Assembly (NCBI GenBank): GCA_947589055.1
Contig: CANPZL010000005.1
Span: 27,316-91,315, forward strand
Reading direction: 5' to 3'
Length of the DNA stretch: 64,000 nt
Origin: an uncultured Lachnospiraceae bacterium
GTDB lineage: Bacteria > Bacillota > Clostridia > Lachnospirales > Lachnospiraceae
A model generated the notes under the pieces. That model was given only the letters and a program-made list of their open reading frames with translations, was not told the DNA's origin and searched no databases. Within the stretch, counting starts at the first letter, position 1. Each line of letters starts with the position of its first letter. Of the stretch, positions 1 to 8,959 are shown piece by piece. The position numbers and the translations under genes are program-made.

Positions 1-263
1 CGAAACAGCCCGATAAAACCATCTGTATCAACCGCTTCCCGGATTCCTTTCCACAGGTTATATCCGAAGCCAGTCAACGGAACAGATGCTCCGCCGCCGG
101 CGAACTTTAAGAATGGTTCATATATCCCTAATGCTCCTAACACCGCACCGATGCATACCAGCGTCACCATGACCCGTCCCGGCAGCATCTTTGTAGTATC
201 CATTAGTATCTGTGCCAGAACACAGATTCCCCCGCCAATAAGAAATGCCCACACATAATTCAT
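1..263 (-). CDS. spoVAE: Stage V sporulation protein AE (partial, cut by window edge)
   Basis: The first 87 codons of a hydrophobic membrane protein that runs off the left edge. Its start (MNYVWAFLIGGGICVLAQ) and the glycine-rich stretch KFAGGGASVPLTGFGYNLWKG match SpoVAE, part of the spore inner-membrane SpoVA complex that moves Ca-dipicolinate into the forespore and releases it at germination. The ATG lies 2 nt beyond the spoVAD stop, with a GGGGGTG ribosome binding site inside the end of spoVAD, so the two are translated from one message. The C-terminus is not visible. Confidence 0.88.
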   Translation of the reverse strand, partial: MNYVWAFLIGGGICVLAQILMDTTKMLPGRVMVTLVCIGAVLGALGIYEPFLKFAGGGASVPLTGFGYNLWKGIREAVDTDGFIGLF

Positions 264-265
264 AC

Positions 266-1282
266 TTAACACCCCCGATTCTCTATCATAACACCATGGG
301 CAATACCCGGAACCGTCTGCCCTTCATTAAAGCTGACCGTAGAAAGCAGCGCACCAGTTGGCACGAATAATACCCGGTTCCATTCTCTGGTTTTCAGTTT
401 GTCCATAATATATCCTGCTAATGTTACCGCCGAACAGGCACAGCCTGAACCGCCGCTATGCGTATCCTGTTCGCTGTTGTCAAATATTTCAATTCCACAA
501 TCCATATGCTGATCCAGGATGTCGTAACCGTTATCATTTAGAAGTTTTATCAGGATTCCTTTCCCTACTTTTCCCAGATCACCGGTGATGATCCGGTCAT
601 AATAATCCGGCTTGATATTAAAATCCTGTAGATTCTGATAAATGACAGAAGCCGCCGCCGGTGCCATAGCCGCCCCCATATTCATAGAATCCCGAATTCC
701 ATAGTCCGTGATCACACCAGTCGTGATTCCGGAAATCACAATGTCTCCTGTTTCTTGTGACAATACAAAGGCACCACTTCCGGTAACCGTCCAGGTAGCA
801 CTAAGGGGACGCTGATTTCCATATTCCAGGGGAAATCGAAACTGCTTTTCTGCGCTTCCAAAATGGCTGGAAGCAACGGCAAGCACCTGCCTGGCATATC
901 CTGCCGCAACTGTCATAGCTCCCAGAGACAGAGCTTCGCCGGCAGTCGAGCAGGCACCATACAGACCAAAAAGCGGAATATTCATATCCTTCAGGCCAAA
1001 GGTAGATGCAATTAGCTGTCCCAGCAAGTCTCCGGCAAAAATATATCGGATTTCCTCTTTTTTCAATCCGGATTTCTCGATTGCTTTCTGACAGGCCTGT
1101 CGAACCAGCTCACTTTCTCCTTCCTCCCAAGAATCTTTTCCCAATGTCGGGTCCTCTATGATACAATCAAAATAATCCTTCAGCGGGCCTTCTCCTTCTT
1201 TTTTTCCTACGATTGAAGCAGTACTTAAGATACATGGCGGATGTTCAAAGGCTATACTTTGTTTTCCTATTGCCTGCTGCAT
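266..1282 (-). CDS. spoVAD: Stage V sporulation protein AD
   Basis: A 338-residue soluble protein with the thiolase/ketoacyl-synthase-like fold of SpoVAD, which binds dipicolinic acid in the SpoVA channel. Recognisable segments are the start (GKQSIAFEHPPCILSTAS), GLYGACSTAGEALSLGA with the family cysteine, and HSGGSGCACSAVTLAGYI near the C-terminus. The start at 1282 is chosen because GGAGGT sits 6 nt upstream; the frame is open 13 codons further but has no ribosome binding site there. spoVAE follows after 2 nt. The usual upstream partner spoVAC is not adjacent: the gene before it is an unrelated exporter behind a terminator, so spoVAC must be elsewhere or absent. Confidence 0.93.
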   Translation of the reverse strand: MQQAIGKQSIAFEHPPCILSTASIVGKKEGEGPLKDYFDCIIEDPTLGKDSWEEGESELVRQACQKAIEKSGLKKEEIRYIFAGDLLGQLIASTFGLKDMNIPLFGLYGACSTAGEALSLGAMTVAAGYARQVLAVASSHFGSAEKQFRFPLEYGNQRPLSATWTVTGSGAFVLSQETGDIVISGITTGVITDYGIRDSMNMGAAMAPAAASVIYQNLQDFNIKPDYYDRIITGDLGKVGKGILIKLLNDNGYDILDQHMDCGIEIFDNSEQDTHSGGSGCACSAVTLAGYIMDKLKTREWNRVLFVPTGALLSTVSFNEGQTVPGIAHGVMIENRGC

Positions 1283-1397
1283 ACGTTCACCTCCATAATC
1301 GGAATTCATTTTACAATTCAATATTTAGTATTCCGAAACTGAAGCATTCTATGTGAAATTTTCAAGGAATCTTCTGCCTTTATCTGGGATTTCTTCC

Positions 1398-1430
1398 AAA
1401 TAAAAAAAGAACTTTCGTTCTTTTTTATTT
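1398..1430 (-). terminator. Hairpin terminator after the TauE/SafE gene
   Basis: A-rich and T-rich arms, with GAAC and GTTC at the base of a TTTC loop, form an almost perfect hairpin ending in a T run on either strand. Its position 70 nt below the exporter stop fits termination of that gene and separates it from spoVAD. Confidence 0.7.
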
Positions 1431-1499
1431 GACTTCATCTGCCATTTATTGCACTTTTACAATCCTTCGTTTCATTTGCCATACCGAATCCAATAGCGC

Positions 1500-2279
1500 T
1501 TATACAGGCAAAAACTTAATCACAAATGTTACTACACCCAGAACCGTAAGCAGAATACCAACCGTTCGATTTAGCTTTATTTCATTACATTTATTGGCAA
1601 ACCGGGCCGCCCAGATTGCACCGACCACCGTAAACACCATACAGACAACTAATGCTGTAAGATTAAAAGTGCCGCTCATGCTATAATGGCTGACTGCTCC
1701 TGTAAGGGCGATCAGCGTCATGATCATCGTACTGGTTCCGACTGCGGTCTTTAAATCATATCCAAGCATAACGGTCAGTACAAAGAGCATCATAGCTCCA
1801 CCGCCAGCTCCTGCAAAACCGCAGATAATGCCGATAATCACACCTGCGCCGATGGAAAACAACAACATGGTACTCTTTTTGTGATGAATTTTATCGGTCT
1901 TTTCTTTCGTAATAGGACGAAACATAAACTTTAGACCCAGATAAACCGTTGCCAGCATGGAATAAATCCCGATTCCATCCGGTGAAATAACGGAAAACCG
2001 ATAACCGGCATAGCTTCCTGCCACTGTAAAAACAAACGCAGGTCCCATGATCAAAAGTCCACGTTTTATATCAATATTCTTATTCCGGTAATATGTATAT
2101 GCGGATAGGGCAGAGGCTAAAACGTCCGAGGACAAGGCAATCGCTACCGCATCATAGGAATCCATTCCACCTAAGGATACTAAGATCGGAGTTATTACAA
2201 CCGCTGCTGATAAACCCGCCAGTCCGGTAACAATTCCGGCGCCTAGACCTGCAATTATATACAAAAAAATAAAATACAT
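1500..2279 (-). CDS. TauE/SafE family sulfite/organosulfonate exporter-like permease
   Basis: A 259-residue integral membrane protein with about eight hydrophobic helices in two similar halves. Each half begins with the glycine-rich signature of the family: GLGAGIVTGLAGLSAAVVITP near residue 12 and IIGIICGFAGAGGGAMMLFV near residue 150. Members export sulfite, sulfoacetate or similar anions across the cytoplasmic membrane, but the substrate cannot be told from sequence. AGAGGA precedes the ATG. It stands alone, with its own terminator below and 112 nt to the next gene above. Confidence 0.85.
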   Translation of the reverse strand: MYFIFLYIIAGLGAGIVTGLAGLSAAVVITPILVSLGGMDSYDAVAIALSSDVLASALSAYTYYRNKNIDIKRGLLIMGPAFVFTVAGSYAGYRFSVISPDGIGIYSMLATVYLGLKFMFRPITKEKTDKIHHKKSTMLLFSIGAGVIIGIICGFAGAGGGAMMLFVLTVMLGYDLKTAVGTSTMIMTLIALTGAVSHYSMSGTFNLTALVVCMVFTVVGAIWAARFANKCNEIKLNRTVGILLTVLGVVTFVIKFLPV

Positions 2280-2391
2280 GAAACTGTCCTCTTTTCAAAC
2301 ACTTCATGTATTTTATCACTTATAATTCCATTTTACCAGAGTTTTCATCATTTTCCCCGTTATTTCTGATTTTCTTAATAATATTTTAATA

Positions 2392-3159
2392 TTATCCTTT
2401 CGGTGCTTTTGAAGCTGCCGCCATCCATTCCGAAAAACAGTCCGCAATACAGTTTAGCAGCTGTGATGGTTCGATTGGCTTTGAGATATATTTAAACAAA
2501 CCTGTCATCCCTTCCCCCTGCCTGTCCGTCTTTCCTTCTGTCAATACAAGTATGGGAAACTCCTGCTTGGATTTGCCTACCAATGCCTCTGCTTCGGAGG
2601 CATCCTTTAAGGAAACCGAATCACTCCAGATAAGCAGGTCTGTAGAACGGGTTTTCAAATAGTCTATTGCAGATTCCGCAGAAGGAATGACCGCTACCTT
2701 ATAATACGCTTTTAGATAAAGCTTTACTTTTTTCAAAAAATCAATGTCTGAATCCACAATAAGAATCGTTTTTTCTTCACTATCCAGCGATAATCCGGCG
2801 CATATCTCCCGTACCCGCTCCAGCAGGACATGACGTTCTACAGGCTTTGTGATATATCCGGCTGTTCCCATTGTTGCACACCGTTTTACGGTATCCATAT
2901 CGGTTCTTCCGGTAAAGAAAATGACAGGGAGCTGTTTTCCTTCCGGACTTTTTCGTATCAATTCCAGCGTAGCAAACCCATTCACTCCCGGCATTTCAAT
3001 ATCCAGCAGCAACAGATCAATCTTTATCTCCGTAACGATGTGAACTGCCTGCATACCTGACAAGGCTCCGATCACTTCGTAATGCTCTTCCTCCAGATAA
3101 CGCTGTACGGTTTTCAGGCATACCATATCATCATCTACAACCAGAATCCGTTTTCCCAT
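2392..3159 (-). CDS. Double-receiver response regulator with no output domain
   Basis: 255 residues made of two receiver domains. The first (about 3-120) has the full phosphorylation pocket: D9/D10, phospho-acceptor D53 in LLLLDIEMPG, T83 and K105. The second (about 131-245) keeps the fold and the lysine in YISKP, but the acceptor position in DLLIWSDS reads serine (S179), with an aspartate one residue later, so it is probably a pseudoreceiver. No DNA-binding or enzymatic domain follows. It is the last gene of an operon with the solute-binding lipoprotein and hybrid kinase (54 nt gap), and may be a phosphate sink or protein-interaction relay for that kinase. Confidence 0.87.
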   Translation of the reverse strand: MGKRILVVDDDMVCLKTVQRYLEEEHYEVIGALSGMQAVHIVTEIKIDLLLLDIEMPGVNGFATLELIRKSPEGKQLPVIFFTGRTDMDTVKRCATMGTAGYITKPVERHVLLERVREICAGLSLDSEEKTILIVDSDIDFLKKVKLYLKAYYKVAVIPSAESAIDYLKTRSTDLLIWSDSVSLKDASEAEALVGKSKQEFPILVLTEGKTDRQGEGMTGLFKYISKPIEPSQLLNCIADCFSEWMAAASKAPKG

Positions 3160-3212
3160 TCAACCACCCCATTTTTCATTTTACCTGTTTGACTGCTTAC
3201 AGAACATACATT

Positions 3213-4526
3213 TCATGAACCGCCTGCCGCCTCGTTTGCCATATCCTCAAATTTTTCTACTGTTTCAGCAATGTTTTCTCCCGCTCCAATTTCCTGAAGC
3301 ATATTCCACCACGCTGTCCGAGCATCCGCCCAGCCGGGTGTTATCTGATAATAATCTCCCATATATTGCCCAAAAAGTGAATATTCCGCCATCAACTCAT
3401 CATTCGCATACAAATCCTTCATATCTCTTACCGGAAACTGCGTTGATGTCAAAACTGCCCGTGAATACTGGGCGTCATCGGTTGTCATAAATCTAATAAA
3501 CGTCTTAGCTGCCTCTAGCTTTTCCACATCTCCATTATCAAAGATCCCAAAGCCCCAGATACCGCCTTGCAGACAGGGTTCACCACTATCCGTAGGAAAG
3601 GTCATGGGAAGTATATCAAAATTCCGACTGGGATTTTCCATCGTCCGCTCTACCTCAATGGAAACATTCCAGCAAAATGTCATGGCAACCTCTCCGTTAC
3701 AAAACCGATCAATACTATCCCCACCGGACATATCCGTCTGAAAATCAATTCCGTCTATATCATAAAGCAATTCTAATGCCTGTATATTTTCATCACTGTT
3801 AAACACATATGCAGTATGCTCTTTATTCGTAAAAGCACCTCCATAAAGATTTGTCACCAAAGCACGGGTTCCCTGATCTCCTCCCTGTCCGCCGCAGTAT
3901 ACATCTCCTATCTCCTCTTGGCCATACGCCTGCAAAGCTTCTACCGCATGGATAAAATCCTGTGTTGACCATGTACGATTTTCCTCGTCAATGTACTGCA
4001 AAGCCCCTGCCGCTTCAAACATATCCCGATTGATCGCCATACAGTGCGTAGTCATACTTACCGGGAAAATATAGTACTCACCATTATGATACCGGCTCGC
4101 CGCTCTCACCGGTTCAAAAATCTGATCTGCCGTCTTGTCTTCCCACAGGTCTGATAAGTCCGCCATCAGTCCCCTGCTGCCCCAGTTTGCAACCAGACGT
4201 TCCGGCCCTTCCAAAATCAAATCCGGCTTCTGTCCGTTTTCAATGGCTGCTTCTACCTTGTCATCTCCCGTATCATAATCCAGATATTCTACTGACACAT
4301 GATATTGAGGATATTGATTGTGAAACGCCGTTATCAAATCAGCCACCTTCGTTGGATTCGCCCAGCCTCCTACCGGATAGGTCCATAAGGTAAGCTCTGT
4401 TTTTTCCTCTGTCCCGGTGGTATCTGATACAGGTGGTTGCGTGGTTACAGAAGGCTTGTTACTGTTACAGGCAGACAAGCTGATGCATAGCATAACAGCA
4501 AGCAGCAATACCATTATTTTTTTCAT
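3213..4526 (-). CDS. ABC-type sugar-binding lipoprotein, probable sensor accessory
   Basis: A 437-residue family 1 extracellular solute-binding protein. A signal peptide ends in the lipobox LSAC with the lipidated cysteine at residue 20, followed by a Ser/Thr-rich linker and a mature domain starting ELTLWTYPVGGW. The start at 4526 is chosen for its AAGGAG site. No permease or ATPase gene is near. Instead the gene lies between a hybrid histidine kinase (27 nt upstream) and a double-receiver regulator (53 nt downstream). Inference: it delivers ligand information to the kinase rather than feeding a transporter, or it serves a transporter encoded elsewhere. Confidence 0.85.
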   Translation of the reverse strand: MKKIMVLLLAVMLCISLSACNSNKPSVTTQPPVSDTTGTEEKTELTLWTYPVGGWANPTKVADLITAFHNQYPQYHVSVEYLDYDTGDDKVEAAIENGQKPDLILEGPERLVANWGSRGLMADLSDLWEDKTADQIFEPVRAASRYHNGEYYIFPVSMTTHCMAINRDMFEAAGALQYIDEENRTWSTQDFIHAVEALQAYGQEEIGDVYCGGQGGDQGTRALVTNLYGGAFTNKEHTAYVFNSDENIQALELLYDIDGIDFQTDMSGGDSIDRFCNGEVAMTFCWNVSIEVERTMENPSRNFDILPMTFPTDSGEPCLQGGIWGFGIFDNGDVEKLEAAKTFIRFMTTDDAQYSRAVLTSTQFPVRDMKDLYANDELMAEYSLFGQYMGDYYQITPGWADARTAWWNMLQEIGAGENIAETVEKFEDMANEAAGGS

Positions 4527-4553
4527 TGAATACTCCTTTCCATAAACAAGCAA

Positions 4554-7082
4554 TTACAAATATCGTTCCAACACCTTGGTTACCTCTTCCATATCAATAG
4601 GCTTAGCAACATGGGTATTCATCCCACAATCCAGACATTTTTTTACATCATCGGAAAAGGCATCCGCACTCATGGCAATAATCGGTATGGAAGCGGCATC
4701 CTCTCTTTCCAGACTTCGAATTGCTTCCGTGGCTTCATATCCATTCATAACCGGCATTCGGATGTCCATAATGATCGCCTGATAATAACCGATAGGAGAA
4801 CGTTGAAATTCTTCCAGACAAAGTTTTCCATCTTCTGCTCTCTGAATGTCCAGACCCAAAACAGAAAGCAGCTCTTTCGCAATCTCCCAGTTCAGATCAT
4901 TATCCTCTGCTAATAGAATTCTCTTACCGCTAAAGTTTGTTTGCGGCTTTTTCTGCTTCGATTCCGCTTGTTCCCCTGACTCTGCAAATTGTACCAGATA
5001 ATCATATAGATCTGAACGAAACAGCGGTTTTTGTATGAAACCGTCTATTCCGGCATCTTTTGCTTCTTCCTCGACTTCTTTCATATTTTTAGCAGAAATC
5101 AGCAAAATCCGGAACTGTCTGTCATATCGTTTTCGCAGTTCTCTTGCAATTTCGATTCCGTCCATACCCGGCTGATTCCAATCCAGTAAAATAAAATCAA
5201 ATTCTTCCTCTTCTAGCATGTGAAAGGCAGCGTCCGACTCCGTCGTCCAGCGGACATGTATTCCGAGGCTGTTCAATGTCGTTCCTGCGCTTTCGCACAG
5301 CTTTTGATCATCATCTACCAACAGAATCTTCCATTCCGGCAGCATCTGTCTGTGTTCTTCTTCCGATGCCTTTTTCAGATTTAACGTAATGTGGAATTCC
5401 GTTCCCTGCCCCGGTTCACTTTCAACCGCTATCGTACCATTCATAGCATCTACGATATATTTCGTAATTGCCATACCCAAGCCGGAGCCTTCGGTTTTCT
5501 GCACTCTGGCGCTGTCCTCCCGTGAAAAGGATTCAAAAACCTTGTCCTTAAATTCCTTCGACATACCAATCCCGTTATCTTTTACGATTATATGCACAGA
5601 TACCTGATCGAATTGGGGAACCAGTTTTCCTTCATACATAGAAATCTGAATCTCTCCGCCTTCCGGCGTAAATTTTATAGCATTCCCTAACAGATTCAAA
5701 AGTACCTGATTTAACCGAATGCTGTCACAATATACATTTTCAACCGGCATATCATACATATATGCATCCAGCCGCTGTTGCTTTGCATGGATCTGCGGCT
5801 GAACGATATTCACAACTCCATGCATAATATCCTGAAGGGATAAAAGCTCCATGCTAAGGTTTAATTTCCCGCTCTCAATCTTAGACATATCCAGTATATC
5901 ATTGATCAAACCAAGCAGATGCTTACTGGATAATTCTATCTTTTTCAAACAATCTTGTACCTGCTGCTTATTATCAATATTAGCAGAAGCTATGGTAGTC
6001 ATTCCCACGATACCATTCATCGGCGTCCTTATATCATGGCTCATATTGGAAAGAAACTCACTTTTTGCCCTGCTGGTCTCCTCTGCAATTTTCCGGGCTT
6101 CCTCCAGTTCCCGTACCTGTCTTCTGGTCAAAATAATATATCCTATAAAAATGATTATCAGAAATATTAAAATCAGCGTACAGCTTCCGATCGCAGTCTG
6201 ATTCCATTGATGATTCAAGGTATCCACCGTTTCATCCAGCCTGCTGTAAGGCATAAACATAAACAAGTACCAATCTGAATATGGAAGCTTCGTACAGTAC
6301 AGATACCGTCGTTGTCCATAAATCATAAAGGTATTGGAATAATCCCCATTCTCCTTCATTACCTCCTGCAAAGTCGTCAGATATTGCTCCGGTGTCAGCT
6401 CGCCTACATTTTCATAATCATTTCTTACCCGGTCAAAATAGTTGTCCTCATCTACGCTACTATCCTTGATAATAAAACTGCCATCCCGCCGGATGATGAA
6501 ATGATAACTCGTTGTTTCTCCTGCTCCTAATGAGAGAGTTTCCCTGATATATTCCAGCGGCAGCGCTGCCACCAATGCTACGCTTTCCTCACCGTCCAAC
6601 ATAGGATATTTTGCCGGTATCCCCATCAGCACGACACGGTTACCTTCTGAATCCGTTCCGACTGAAAGCTTCTGTTCTCCACTGCTCAGAGAATATAAAA
6701 ATGAATCCTTATCCTCTATCTCCAGCTGATTTCCATAAATCATTTCAAAACTGCCATCTTTACCATAAAACGCAAGATAGTCAAAGCCTCTTGCTCTTGC
6801 ACTATAGCTCAGTTCTACACGCATAGACGGATTATCCGCCGCACTTTGCGGCGGAACGAAATCTACAAGTGCCGCAACCTGTGACAGCCGCAGCTCCGTA
6901 GTGGTGCCAAAATGCAGTGCCACCTGTTTACACATTCCGGACATATAGATTTCCCCGATTTCTCCGATCGCTTTTTCACTTTTTCGATTCATTCTCACAG
7001 TCTGTATAATAAAAATCCCAACACACAGCACCGCAATCAACACGCAGCTAGTGATGATGAAACGAGTGATTCGATTCTTCAT
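4554..7082 (-). CDS. Membrane hybrid histidine kinase with Cache-like sensor and two receivers
   Basis: 842 residues. Helix 7-28 and helix 298-318 flank an extracytoplasmic region of about 265 residues that looks like a double Cache sensor. There is no clear HAMP; a short coiled coil (322-342) leads to the HisKA domain with H349 in SNMSHDIRTPMNG. The ATPase domain has the N box (NLLGNAIKFTPEGG), DNGIG and GSGLGM. Two receivers follow: one with D634 (ILLDWNQPGMDG) and one with D773 (IMDIRMPVMNG). AAGGAT precedes the start. It is the first gene of a three-gene operon with the solute-binding lipoprotein and the double-receiver regulator, suggesting a nutrient-sensing phosphorelay. Confidence 0.9.
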   Translation of the reverse strand: MKNRITRFIITSCVLIAVLCVGIFIIQTVRMNRKSEKAIGEIGEIYMSGMCKQVALHFGTTTELRLSQVAALVDFVPPQSAADNPSMRVELSYSARARGFDYLAFYGKDGSFEMIYGNQLEIEDKDSFLYSLSSGEQKLSVGTDSEGNRVVLMGIPAKYPMLDGEESVALVAALPLEYIRETLSLGAGETTSYHFIIRRDGSFIIKDSSVDEDNYFDRVRNDYENVGELTPEQYLTTLQEVMKENGDYSNTFMIYGQRRYLYCTKLPYSDWYLFMFMPYSRLDETVDTLNHQWNQTAIGSCTLILIFLIIIFIGYIILTRRQVRELEEARKIAEETSRAKSEFLSNMSHDIRTPMNGIVGMTTIASANIDNKQQVQDCLKKIELSSKHLLGLINDILDMSKIESGKLNLSMELLSLQDIMHGVVNIVQPQIHAKQQRLDAYMYDMPVENVYCDSIRLNQVLLNLLGNAIKFTPEGGEIQISMYEGKLVPQFDQVSVHIIVKDNGIGMSKEFKDKVFESFSREDSARVQKTEGSGLGMAITKYIVDAMNGTIAVESEPGQGTEFHITLNLKKASEEEHRQMLPEWKILLVDDDQKLCESAGTTLNSLGIHVRWTTESDAAFHMLEEEEFDFILLDWNQPGMDGIEIARELRKRYDRQFRILLISAKNMKEVEEEAKDAGIDGFIQKPLFRSDLYDYLVQFAESGEQAESKQKKPQTNFSGKRILLAEDNDLNWEIAKELLSVLGLDIQRAEDGKLCLEEFQRSPIGYYQAIIMDIRMPVMNGYEATEAIRSLEREDAASIPIIAMSADAFSDDVKKCLDCGMNTHVAKPIDMEEVTKVLERYL

Positions 7083-7316
7083 TTCTCTTTATCCTTCCAA
7101 CACAAGAAAAATACAGCATTTCATATAAGAATATATAAAATAGTTTAACATATATACGGTAGTATAGCAAGTTTTCAGAGTATTCTTTCTTGCAAAACTC
7201 TGTCAAATCAAGTATCTTAACAGTATAACCGTAACTGTCATAGATAAATCTGCGATAGGGAATAGAAAAATAAAGCAATGCTCCCTATGAAGCTGCATGG
7301 AAGGATGTATACTACT

Positions 7317-8432
7317 ATGAAGCAAATTATATTCCATATACCGAAATACGAAGAAAATCAAATCTACGAAAAAATCTGTCAGGCATTTGAACTCTTACAA
7401 GTCGAAAAGGACCTAAAACCAGATATGAAAGTCCTGTTAAAGCCTAATCTGATCATGGCACGGAAACCGGAATCTGCCGCTACCACCCATCCCCTGATCG
7501 TAAGCTCGGTGGCACGCTGGCTGTCTCAACACGGAATCACACAGGTTTTGATTGCGGAAAGTCCCGGTGGGCCTTATACCGCCGAGCATCTGAAAACTGT
7601 CTATCAGGTATGCGGTATGCATGCGGCCGAGCCTTATGCCAAACTGAACATGGAGTTTGGATTTGAATCTGTCCCTACGCCTGAAGGTTTTGTAAATCAT
7701 ACCTTTAATCTTATAAAGCCAGTCATAGAGGCGGACTATATCATCAATCTGCCGAAACTGAAGACCCATGCCATGACCGGCTACTCAGGGGGGATCAAAA
7801 ACCTGTTTGGAACGATTCCCGGTCTCCAGAAACCGCAGCTGCATTACCGGTTCCCGGATATTGAGGCATTCTCGAATATGCTGCTTGAACTTTCTTTGGT
7901 AGTGAAACCGCAGCTGACCGTAATCGACGGTATCTGTGCCATGGAAGGAAACGGGCCAACAGGCGGCACGCCGTATTCTTTAGGACTTCTTCTGGCATCC
8001 CGTGATATGTATACGCAGGATTCTTTTGCAGCATCCATTATGGGACTTGATCCTATGTCCATCGTCATGCTGCGTCAGGCAAAGGAGCATGGGCTGATCC
8101 ATCCGGAAGAATTAGAACCGATAGGCGATCCGATTCCGCAAGGACTAGTCCCCTTCCAAAGACCAGATACCTCCAATCTGGACTTTTCATCTAAGGTTCC
8201 GGGATTCTTACAGAAACCTTTTACAGCTATGATGAAACGAGTCCTGAAATCATATCCCAAGCTGGAACCGGAAAAATGTATTGGCTGTGGAAAATGTGCG
8301 GAAAGCTGTCCGGCAAATATTATAGAAATCCGAGATAAAAAAGCCAGATTCCGAAAAAAAGGCTGTATCTCCTGCTTCTGTTGTCAGGAAATGTGTCCTA
8401 TGAAAGCAATCGCAGTAAAAAAAGCGATTTAA
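7317..8432 (+). CDS. DUF362 protein with C-terminal 2x[4Fe-4S] ferredoxin domain
   Basis: 371 residues from the ATG at 7317, which has GGAAGG 12 nt upstream; two earlier in-frame ATGs are possible. The body is a DUF362 domain (VLLKPNLIMARKPESAATTH, NLPKLKTHAMTGYSGGIKN), a family of cytoplasmic iron-sulfur proteins of unsettled function. The C-terminus carries two CxxCxxCxxxCP cluster motifs, CIGCGKCAESCP and CISCFCCQEMCP, about 25 residues apart, as in bacterial ferredoxins. An electron-transfer role is likely; the partner is unknown. It is transcribed away from the sensory operon. Confidence 0.87.
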   Translation: MKQIIFHIPKYEENQIYEKICQAFELLQVEKDLKPDMKVLLKPNLIMARKPESAATTHPLIVSSVARWLSQHGITQVLIAESPGGPYTAEHLKTVYQVCGMHAAEPYAKLNMEFGFESVPTPEGFVNHTFNLIKPVIEADYIINLPKLKTHAMTGYSGGIKNLFGTIPGLQKPQLHYRFPDIEAFSNMLLELSLVVKPQLTVIDGICAMEGNGPTGGTPYSLGLLLASRDMYTQDSFAASIMGLDPMSIVMLRQAKEHGLIHPEELEPIGDPIPQGLVPFQRPDTSNLDFSSKVPGFLQKPFTAMMKRVLKSYPKLEPEKCIGCGKCAESCPANIIEIRDKKARFRKKGCISCFCCQEMCPMKAIAVKKAI

Positions 8433-8434
8433 AG

Positions 8435-8463
8435 TTTTCAAATATCGGTGAAACTGCTATACT
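8435..8463 (+). promoter_or_regulatory. Candidate sigma-A promoter for the zinc-ribbon/protease pair
   Basis: TTTTCA and TATACT are separated by exactly 17 nt, about 30 nt before the ATG at 8495. The -10 box overlaps a small inverted repeat (CTATA...TATAG). The -35 match is weak. Confidence 0.4.
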
Positions 8464-8494
8464 ACAATATAGTAACGAAAGAAAGGATAAGACT

Positions 8495-8959
8495 ATGAAT
8501 AAACAATGTCCGGTCTGCGGATACCCTTGCGAAGATACCGCCGCTTTTTGTCCCACCTGCGGTTTTATTTTTCCAAACCAAAAGCCGATAAATGCTGTTT
8601 CTCCTGGTTCGGGCCAGCATATACAGGTACAGCCAGCAAAGAAAAAAGACAAAACGCTTTGGATCGTTTTGGGAATCGTAGGCGGTGTTCTTCTATTGCT
8701 TTTTATTCTTTTTTTGATTATATTCTTCGTATTGTTAAATCGGTTGTCATCCAATCAGACATTGACTAATCCTGTTCATCCTGATCTAACGATTTTTGAA
8801 TCTGATAAGGATATGCAGGAATACTATTATGATGATTATGACCATGCCAGCTTTCAATCGGAGTCGTTTGTGGATACTACAACAGAAGAACCGACAACAA
8901 CGGAAGAATCTGTTACGACGGAGGAACCAGCCGCATCGGAAGGAGCTGATCAATCATGA
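8495..8959 (+). CDS. Zinc-ribbon membrane protein with acidic Thr-rich tail
   Basis: 154 residues. An N-terminal zinc ribbon (CPVCGYPC...CPTCG) is followed by a linker, one strongly hydrophobic helix (about residues 53-78) and an outer tail rich in Thr, Glu, Asp and Tyr. The start at 8495 has GAAAGGA just upstream. The topology suggests a cytoplasmic ribbon and an extracellular tail. Its stop overlaps the start of the next gene (ATGA), so the two are translationally coupled. Proteins of this shape are common in Firmicutes but have no assigned function. It may anchor or regulate the protease encoded next. Confidence 0.75.
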   Translation: MNKQCPVCGYPCEDTAAFCPTCGFIFPNQKPINAVSPGSGQHIQVQPAKKKDKTLWIVLGIVGGVLLLLFILFLIIFFVLLNRLSSNQTLTNPVHPDLTIFESDKDMQEYYYDDYDHASFQSESFVDTTTEEPTTTEESVTTEEPAASEGADQS

